A DNA stretch of 8,379 nt, from contig CAZFZQ010000037.1 in assembly GCA_964522845.1 (NCBI GenBank), forward strand, positions 1 to 8,379, written 5' to 3'. Source of the DNA: CAZFZQ01 sp964522845 (GTDB lineage Bacteria; Patescibacteriota; Patescibacteriia; GCA-002772895). The notes beneath the pieces are model-generated. The model had not been told where the DNA came from. It saw only the letters and a list, made by a program, of their open reading frames with translations, and did not search any database. Within the stretch, counting starts at the first letter, position 1. Every line of letters begins with the position of its first letter. The position numbers were made by a program, and so were the translations under genes. Shown in pieces: positions 5,636 through 8,379 of this stretch.

Positions 5636-6007
5636 ATGTATATTGAATCATATAAACAATTGATAGTTTGGCAAAAATCAATTGAGTTGGTGAAGGAAAT
5701 TTATTTTATAACAGAAAATTTTTCAAAATCAGAATTATACGGGTTAGTTAGCCAGATGCGACGCGCGGCGGTTTCCATNNNNNNNNNNNNNNNNNNNNNN
5801 NNNNNNNNAGGATATAAAAGAAGGGGCCTTGGGGAATATGTAAGATTTTTATCTATTGCGGATGGCTCCGCCGCGGAGTTAGAAACGCAAATGATTATTT
5901 CTAGAGATCTGTATAAAAATATAGATTTAAAAAAGGCGGAATTGTTGTTGGAAGAAATACAAAAAATGCTTGCGGTAATAATTTTTAAACTAAACGCTAA
6001 ACGCTAA
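5636..6007 (+). CDS. Four-helix bundle protein (23S rRNA intervening-sequence/S23 family), 123 aa with assembly gap
   Basis: The family is recognised from YKQLIVWQKSIELVKEIY (residues 6-23), ELYGLVSQMRRAAVS (33-47) and GYKRRGLGEYVRFLSIADGSAAELETQM after the gap. These match the small four-helix bundle proteins first found in 23S rRNA intervening sequences and structurally related to the Avd accessory protein of diversity-generating retroelements. Biochemical function is unknown. The 30 N at 5779-5808 hide the most conserved segment, usually IPSNIAE; homologues imply about 18 missing bases, so the gap length is nominal and the true protein is probably about 119 aa. The last residues (LNAKR) and stop are read from the right-hand heptamer array. 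Codon use is AT-richer than in neighbours (frequent ATA and AGA), suggesting transfer. No Shine-Dalgarno is seen; ATG 5636 is the only start giving the family N-terminus. Confidence 0.88.
   Translation: MYIESYKQLIVWQKSIELVKEIYFITENFSKSELYGLVSQMRRAAVSXXXXXXXXXXXGYKRRGLGEYVRFLSIADGSAAELETQMIISRDLYKNIDLKKAELLLEEIQKMLAVIIFKLNAKR
5779..5808. other. Assembly gap (30 N)
   Basis: Thirty undetermined bases lie inside the four-helix-bundle gene. Reading frame is kept on both sides as given, but the family pattern S-IPSNIAE-G predicts only seven residues between the flanking Ser and Gly, whereas the gap as written gives eleven. The N count is therefore probably a scaffolding placeholder. Confidence 0.95.
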
Positions 6008-6018
6008 TAGCTAATCGC
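5991..6018. repeat. 7-bp tandem array, right (TAANNGC x4)
   Basis: Four contiguous heptamers are seen: TAAACGC 5991-5997, TAAACGC 5998-6004, TAATAGC 6005-6011 and TAATCGC 6012-6018, followed at once by TATG, where the rnhA start codon begins. The unit is the reverse complement of the left-array unit. GCTAATCGCT (6010-6019) is the exact reverse complement of 5610-5619, and 5995-6004 that of 5597-5606. Confidence 0.85.
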
Positions 6019-6019
6019 T

Positions 6020-6415
6020 ATGAAACTAATTATTTTTACCGATGGCGGTGCTCGCGGCAATCCCGGGCCGGCGGGGATTGGAGTGGTAATAAAAGATGGC
6101 GGAAAAACCGTAAAAGCATACGGCGAGCATATTGGCGTGGCGACAAATAATCAAGCGGAATATAAGGCCTTGATTTCGGCGCTTCAATCGGCCAAAGAAA
6201 TGGGCGCAACGGAAATTCAACTTTTTATGGATAGCGAACTGATTGTAAAACAATTGAAAGGCGAATATCGCGTACGCGACGCGGGGTTGGCGCCGCTTTA
6301 TCTGAAAGTTCACAACCTGCGCGCCGGTTTCAGTAAATTTTTTGTCTCTCACGTGCCGCGCGAAAAAAATAAAGAAGCGGATAAGATGGTGAACGAAGCG
6401 TTGGATAAACATTAA
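6020..6415 (+). CDS. rnhA: Ribonuclease HI family protein, 131 aa
   Basis: RNase HI cleaves the RNA strand of RNA-DNA hybrids (Okazaki primers, R-loops) using two metal ions. The DEDD active site is complete: Asp8 in FTDGGARGNPGPAG, Glu47 in NNQAEYKAL, Asp71 in FMDSEL and Asp121 in HVPREKNKEAD. Length fits the short bacterial/archaeal form, which lacks the E. coli basic protrusion. The start ATG 6020 follows the right heptamer array directly, with no Shine-Dalgarno; the beta-strand KLIIFTDGG begins the fold, so no longer N-terminus is expected. It follows recJ apart from the four-helix cassette and is one base from the DUF192 gene, so the unit may once have been recJ-rnhA-DUF192. The symbol is by function; the protein could also be listed as a reverse-transcriptase-like RNase H. 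Confidence 0.92.
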   Translation: MKLIIFTDGGARGNPGPAGIGVVIKDGGKTVKAYGEHIGVATNNQAEYKALISALQSAKEMGATEIQLFMDSELIVKQLKGEYRVRDAGLAPLYLKVHNLRAGFSKFFVSHVPREKNKEADKMVNEALDKH

Positions 6416-6416
6416 T

Positions 6417-6866
6417 ATGAAAGACAAAAGCAAGTTTGTTTTGGGCGTGCTGATTACCATGGTGGCGACCGCGCTGATTTTGCGGGGTATAAATTTTTAT
6501 ACAAAAAACGGCGTTGTGGAAATAAATCATAAGGTTTTTAGGGCGGAAGTCGTGAAGGAGGCTTGGGAGCTGGAAAAGGGGCTTGGCGGGCATAAGCCGC
6601 TTGCGGAAAATCGCGGGATGCTGTTTGTTTTTCCCAAAGAGGACTATTATCAATTTTGGATGAAGGATATGCAATTTTCCATTGATATTATATGGATAAA
6701 TCAGGGCAAGATTGTAGATATTAAAGAAAAAGCACCGATTCCAACCACTCATTACTTAGAACGATACCGCCCGGAAGCGCCGGCTAAATATGTGCTGGAA
6801 ATTGGCGCGGGTTTGGCGGAAAAATACGGGTTTAAAGTGGGAGATGCGGTTAAACTTGACATTTAA
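6417..6866 (+). CDS. DUF192 family protein with N-terminal membrane anchor, 149 aa
   Basis: The N-terminus is KDKSKFVLGVLITMVATALI (residues 2-21): a charged start and one hydrophobic span (about 7-25), so the domain is probably anchored at the membrane and outside the cytoplasm. There is no lipobox. The DUF192 core follows: FRAEVVKEAWELEKGLGG (41-58), GMLFVF (67-72), the hallmark FWMKDM (80-85), SIDIIWINQGKIVDI (88-102), and APAKYVLEIGAGLAEKYGFKVGDAV (121-145). The family is widespread, compact and beta-rich, with no settled biochemical role. Its ATG is one base after the rnhA stop, so translation is surely coupled. The last codons overlap the -35 of the next gene's promoter. Confidence 0.92.
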   Translation: MKDKSKFVLGVLITMVATALILRGINFYTKNGVVEINHKVFRAEVVKEAWELEKGLGGHKPLAENRGMLFVFPKEDYYQFWMKDMQFSIDIIWINQGKIVDIKEKAPIPTTHYLERYRPEAPAKYVLEIGAGLAEKYGFKVGDAVKLDI

Positions 6867-6884
6867 AGCGTTTTATTGTAATAT
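6856..6884 (+). promoter_or_regulatory. Promoter of the 227-aa hypothetical gene, overlapping the DUF192 stop
   Basis: A perfect -35 TTGACA (6856-6861) lies in the last DUF192 codons. After a 17-nt spacer comes TAATAT (6879-6884, four of six matches). The predicted start near 6891 gives a leader of about 25 nt that carries the Shine-Dalgarno. Confidence 0.55.
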
Positions 6885-6915
6885 TCGGTTAAAGGGAACA
6901 ACAAGGAGGAAGAAA

Positions 6916-7599
6916 ATGGATGCTATTGACACTAACAATTGCATGGTTGTCGGAGGGGTGGGGGATATCACGGATGAAGCTTTCGACCCAGCGCGAGCTG
7001 TGTTGAAAATATCTGACGATACCTATTTGATGGTGCATTGCTATTCTGAATCAGGAGCGCCGGAAGGGGACATTATTGACGACGACGACCTTTCAACCTT
7101 GATTGAGGCAGGAGGAGTTTTTTCCCTCGCAGAACCGGTAAAATTTTTGCCGCGCGCGACATTTGTAATACTCGGTTCGAAATTCAAGGAGCTTTTACCG
7201 GAAGTGTTGCCACCGCTAGTTTTGGGGCCATTGGAATTGAATCCTCCTATGCCCGCAATGCAGATCTTTTTGATGAACGAACTTACGGCAACTCGGTCGC
7301 GCGTATTCTGGACTTCGCTTTCTGTGAACAAGATGCGTCCGCTCATTGACAGCAAGAAATGGGACGAGGCAGTGGTTTATGCTCGCCTTCAGTTTGATCT
7401 CGCCGAAGAGAAGGTGGACATCGCCTTTGCATTGGCGAGGATTGTTCAGTGCCTGACCTTCTCTGGCAAATCAGACCTGGTCGTCAGATATATTAACATG
7501 GCGCAAAGATCATGGGGCAATGATTTTATTGCCCTGGTGATTAATTGTTTGATCAATTCAATTGTTATGAATGTCGACCTAAGTAAGGGTCAAAAATAG
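6916..7599 (+). CDS. Hypothetical protein, 227 aa
   Basis: I do not recognise this protein. The start ATG 6916 is set by AAGGAGGA (6903-6910) at 5 nt; an open frame continues upstream into the DUF192 gene but has no ribosome site. The N-terminal half looks beta-rich and acidic: NCMVVGGVGDITDEAFDPAR (8-27), AVLKISDDTYLMVHCY (28-43), then an aspartate cluster DIIDDDD (52-58) and a Pro-rich segment LLPEVLPPLVLGPLELNPPMP (about 93-113). From about residue 115 it is mainly helical (SKKWDEAVVYARLQFDLAEE, 146-165; DIAFALARIVQCL, 168-180), compatible with a TPR-like pair of helices. No signal peptide or clear membrane span is seen. It has its own promoter and terminator, and its codon use and strong ribosome site resemble the genes at 131 and 3170 more than its immediate neighbours. 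Confidence 0.85.
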   Translation: MDAIDTNNCMVVGGVGDITDEAFDPARAVLKISDDTYLMVHCYSESGAPEGDIIDDDDLSTLIEAGGVFSLAEPVKFLPRATFVILGSKFKELLPEVLPPLVLGPLELNPPMPAMQIFLMNELTATRSRVFWTSLSVNKMRPLIDSKKWDEAVVYARLQFDLAEEKVDIAFALARIVQCLTFSGKSDLVVRYINMAQRSWGNDFIALVINCLINSIVMNVDLSKGQK

Positions 7600-7610
7600 A
7601 TGAGACTTGG

Positions 7611-7642
7611 CCGGCGCATATTGAAATGACGCCGGTTTTTTT
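7611..7642 (+). terminator. Rho-independent terminator of the 227-aa gene
   Basis: CCGGCG (7611-7616) pairs with CGCCGG (7630-7635), and can extend inward by CAT (7617-7619) with ATG (7626-7628), leaving A7629 bulged. Seven T follow at 7636-7642. It starts 12 nt after the stop codon. Confidence 0.88.
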
Positions 7643-7680
7643 ATCACACAGAAGACAATCCCGATAGGGCAAACCAAAAC

Positions 7681-7709
7681 TTGACATCTGGGCGGTGTTT
7701 TGCTATTAT
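7681..7709 (+). promoter_or_regulatory. rplU promoter with extended -10
   Basis: TTGACA (7681-7686), a 17-nt spacer and TATTAT (7704-7709), with TG at 7701-7702 for the extended -10. This is the best promoter in the window. Transcription should start near 7715, so the leader is about 35 nt and consists almost entirely of the TAAT-type repeat array. Confidence 0.8.
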
Positions 7710-7712
7710 ACC

Positions 7713-7750
7713 TAATAACCTAATAATCTATAAGCTAATTACCTAATTTT
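7713..7750. repeat. Degenerate 7-8 bp TAAT array in the rplU leader
   Basis: Consecutive units are seen: TAATAACC (7713-7720), TAATAATC (7721-7728), TATAAGC (7729-7735), TAATTACC (7736-7743) and TAATTTT (7744-7750), ending directly at the rplU ATG. Units resemble the TAANNGC array before rnhA in length, phase and position, but are more AT-rich and irregular. Confidence 0.55.
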
Positions 7751-8050
7751 ATGCTTGCAGTTATAAAGACCGGAGGAAAACAATATATTGTAAAAGAAGG
7801 TTCGCGTTTGAAAGTTGAAAAACTTGAGGCAGCGGAAGGCACAACCATCAAATTGGACGAGGTGCTTTTGGTCGGTGAAAAAATCGGCGCGCCGCTTGTG
7901 GAAGGCGCTTCGGTGGAAGCAAAAATTTTGAAACACGGCCGGCATGACAAAATCCGCGTCGTGAAATTCAAAGCCAAGTCAAGGTACACAAGAACGAGAG
8001 GGCATAGACAGCATTTTACCGAACTGGAAATTGTCAAAATTACCGCTTAA
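7751..8050 (+). CDS. rplU: 50S ribosomal protein L21, 99 aa
   Basis: L21 binds 23S rRNA in the large subunit, contacting L20. The family signature is clear: AVIKTGGKQYIVKEG (residues 3-17), a central VEKLEAAEGTTIKLDEVLLV (23-42), GAPLVEGASVEAKIL, and the basic C-terminal tail RYTRTRGHRQHFTELEIVKI (78-97). Length is typical. The ATG at 7751 has no Shine-Dalgarno; the leader is a TAAT repeat. It is monocistronic: a terminator follows, and the usual downstream partner rpmA (L27) is absent from this position, with recR converging from the other side instead. Confidence 0.97.
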   Translation: MLAVIKTGGKQYIVKEGSRLKVEKLEAAEGTTIKLDEVLLVGEKIGAPLVEGASVEAKILKHGRHDKIRVVKFKAKSRYTRTRGHRQHFTELEIVKITA

Positions 8051-8053
8051 TTT

Positions 8054-8175
8054 GGATAATGCGAATGCGCCTTCAGCGCCACCAATAATACGAATAATAA
8101 AAGGACCTCGCTGATTTTTTTCGAGGTCTTTTTTTATATTAGCATTATTCGTGGGCGAAGCCATTGGCATTATCC
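8054..8175. repeat. Imperfect inverted repeat filling the rplU-recR junction
   Basis: GGATAATGCGAATG at 8054-8067 is mirrored by CATTGGCATTATCC at 8162-8175 (13 of 14 positions complementary). CGAATAAT (8091-8098) is mirrored by ATTATTCG (8144-8151). The arms differ by a gap of about ten bases. The shared terminator hairpin lies at the centre. No gene is seen in this stretch. Confidence 0.6.
8102..8135 (+). terminator. Terminator between convergent rplU and recR, probably bidirectional
   Basis: GACCTCG (8104-8110) pairs with CGAGGTC (8122-8128) around an 11-nt loop, with weak extension by 8102-8103 pairing with 8129-8130. On the + strand seven T follow (8129-8135), ending rplU. Read on the minus strand the hairpin is followed by CTTTTATTATT, which may end recR. 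Confidence 0.88.
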
Positions 8176-8379
8176 TTACAACACTTGTCTTCCTTCCAGT
8201 GCTGACGACAGCGTGATGGGATCGGCGTATTCCAGCTCGCTGCCCATCGGAAGCCCGCGCGCGAGCCGAGTCAATTTAGCCTGCCCCGCGAAGCCCTCTG
8301 GGCGAAGTGGGGTGTTCATTGCTTGTTTAAGTATCCGTGTGAGATATAAAATTGTATTTTCGCCCGGGATGTCGGGATT
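8176..8379 (-). CDS. recR: Recombination mediator RecR, C-terminal part (5' end outside window)
   Basis: RecR works with RecF/RecO to load RecA at gaps. The visible 67 codons run from the end of the Toprim domain (NPDIPGENTILYLTRILK) to the family C-terminus (LTRLARGLPMGSELEYADPI, then TLSSALEGRQVL) and a TAA at 8178-8176. Between ILK and TRLARGLP, homologues have about six residues (such as PLGIKV), whereas here there are about eighteen, with PLRPEGFAG at the centre. The extra part is encoded by a hairpin-forming repeat at 8284-8312. The frame is intact and the RARGLP and LEYAD motifs are kept, so the protein is probably functional. The upstream Toprim and zinc finger lie beyond the window. 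Confidence 0.94.
   Translation of the reverse strand, partial: NPDIPGENTILYLTRILKQAMNTPLRPEGFAGQAKLTRLARGLPMGSELEYADPITLSSALEGRQVL
8284..8312. repeat. Hairpin repeat inserted in recR (family B)
   Basis: Outer CCCC (8284-8287) and GGGG (8309-8312) and inner GCCC (8294-8297 region) and GGGC form a hairpin with a TCT loop. A symmetric GAA/GAA internal loop and one mismatch separate the two stems. In the recR sense it contains AGGGCTTCGC, the same ten bases found in family A at 4496-4505 and 423-432. It is in frame and accounts for the extra RecR residues. Confidence 0.65.

Noticed and set aside
5636..6007. Four-helix gene as part of a diversity-generating retroelement or as an rRNA intervening sequence in place
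   Set aside because: No reverse transcriptase, template/variable repeat or rRNA sequence lies in the window; only the protein family is shared.
5597..6018. Heptamer arrays as a CRISPR or as a recombination attachment site
   Set aside because: The units are far too short and contiguous, with no spacers, and no integrase or cas gene is present.

Overview
The window looks like part of a chromosome from a small-genome bacterium of the Candidate Phyla Radiation (Patescibacteria, probably a Parcubacteria-like lineage). This is an inference from protein flavour and gene neighbourhood, not from a marker such as rRNA. TGA is a normal stop here (for example at 380-382 and 3838-3840), which argues against the TGA=Gly code of Gracilibacteria/SR1. 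Base composition is moderate. Spacers are short, and genes are tightly packed on the + strand until a convergent junction near the right end.

Layout: (1) 71-414, a free-standing 83-aa conserved hypothetical gene with its own promoter, a strong Shine-Dalgarno and a terminator. (2) 415-447, a palindromic repeat. (3) 452-3130, a promoter with extended -10 driving a family 2 glycosyltransferase and lepA (elongation factor 4), closed by a hairpin terminator. (4) 3170-3717, a coiled-coil hypothetical gene with a Cys/His tail and a hairpin terminator. (5) 3708-6866, a run of a 31-aa single-span membrane ORF, recJ, a four-helix-bundle gene interrupted by an N gap, an RNase HI gene and a membrane-anchored DUF192 gene. 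(6) 6856-7642, an unrecognised 227-aa gene with its own promoter, strong Shine-Dalgarno and terminator. (7) 7681-8135, promoter, rplU (L21) and a terminator that probably serves both directions. (8) 8176-8379, the 3' end of recR on the minus strand, converging on rplU.

Functionally, recJ (5'-3' single-strand exonuclease), the RNase HI gene and recR (RecFOR recombination mediator) are DNA repair/replication genes, while lepA and rplU belong to translation. The three hypothetical genes at 131, 3170 and 6916 each have a strong Shine-Dalgarno. The housekeeping genes have almost none, and several begin nearly at the predicted transcript start or by close coupling.

The most interesting content is repeat biology. 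A palindromic repeat unit sits between genes at 418-444. The same unit, as a head-to-head double copy (51 bp, perfect 25-bp arms), lies inside recJ, in frame, as 17 extra codons. A related hairpin with the shared core AGGGCTTCGC lies in frame inside recR. Separately, the four-helix-bundle gene is bracketed by oppositely oriented 7-bp tandem arrays (GCGNTTA on the left, TAANNGC on the right) that supply the stop codons of recJ and of the gene itself and run into the rnhA start. This looks like a compact mobile or intervening-sequence-like cassette of about 420 bp. A TAAT-based array of similar style fills the rplU 5' leader.
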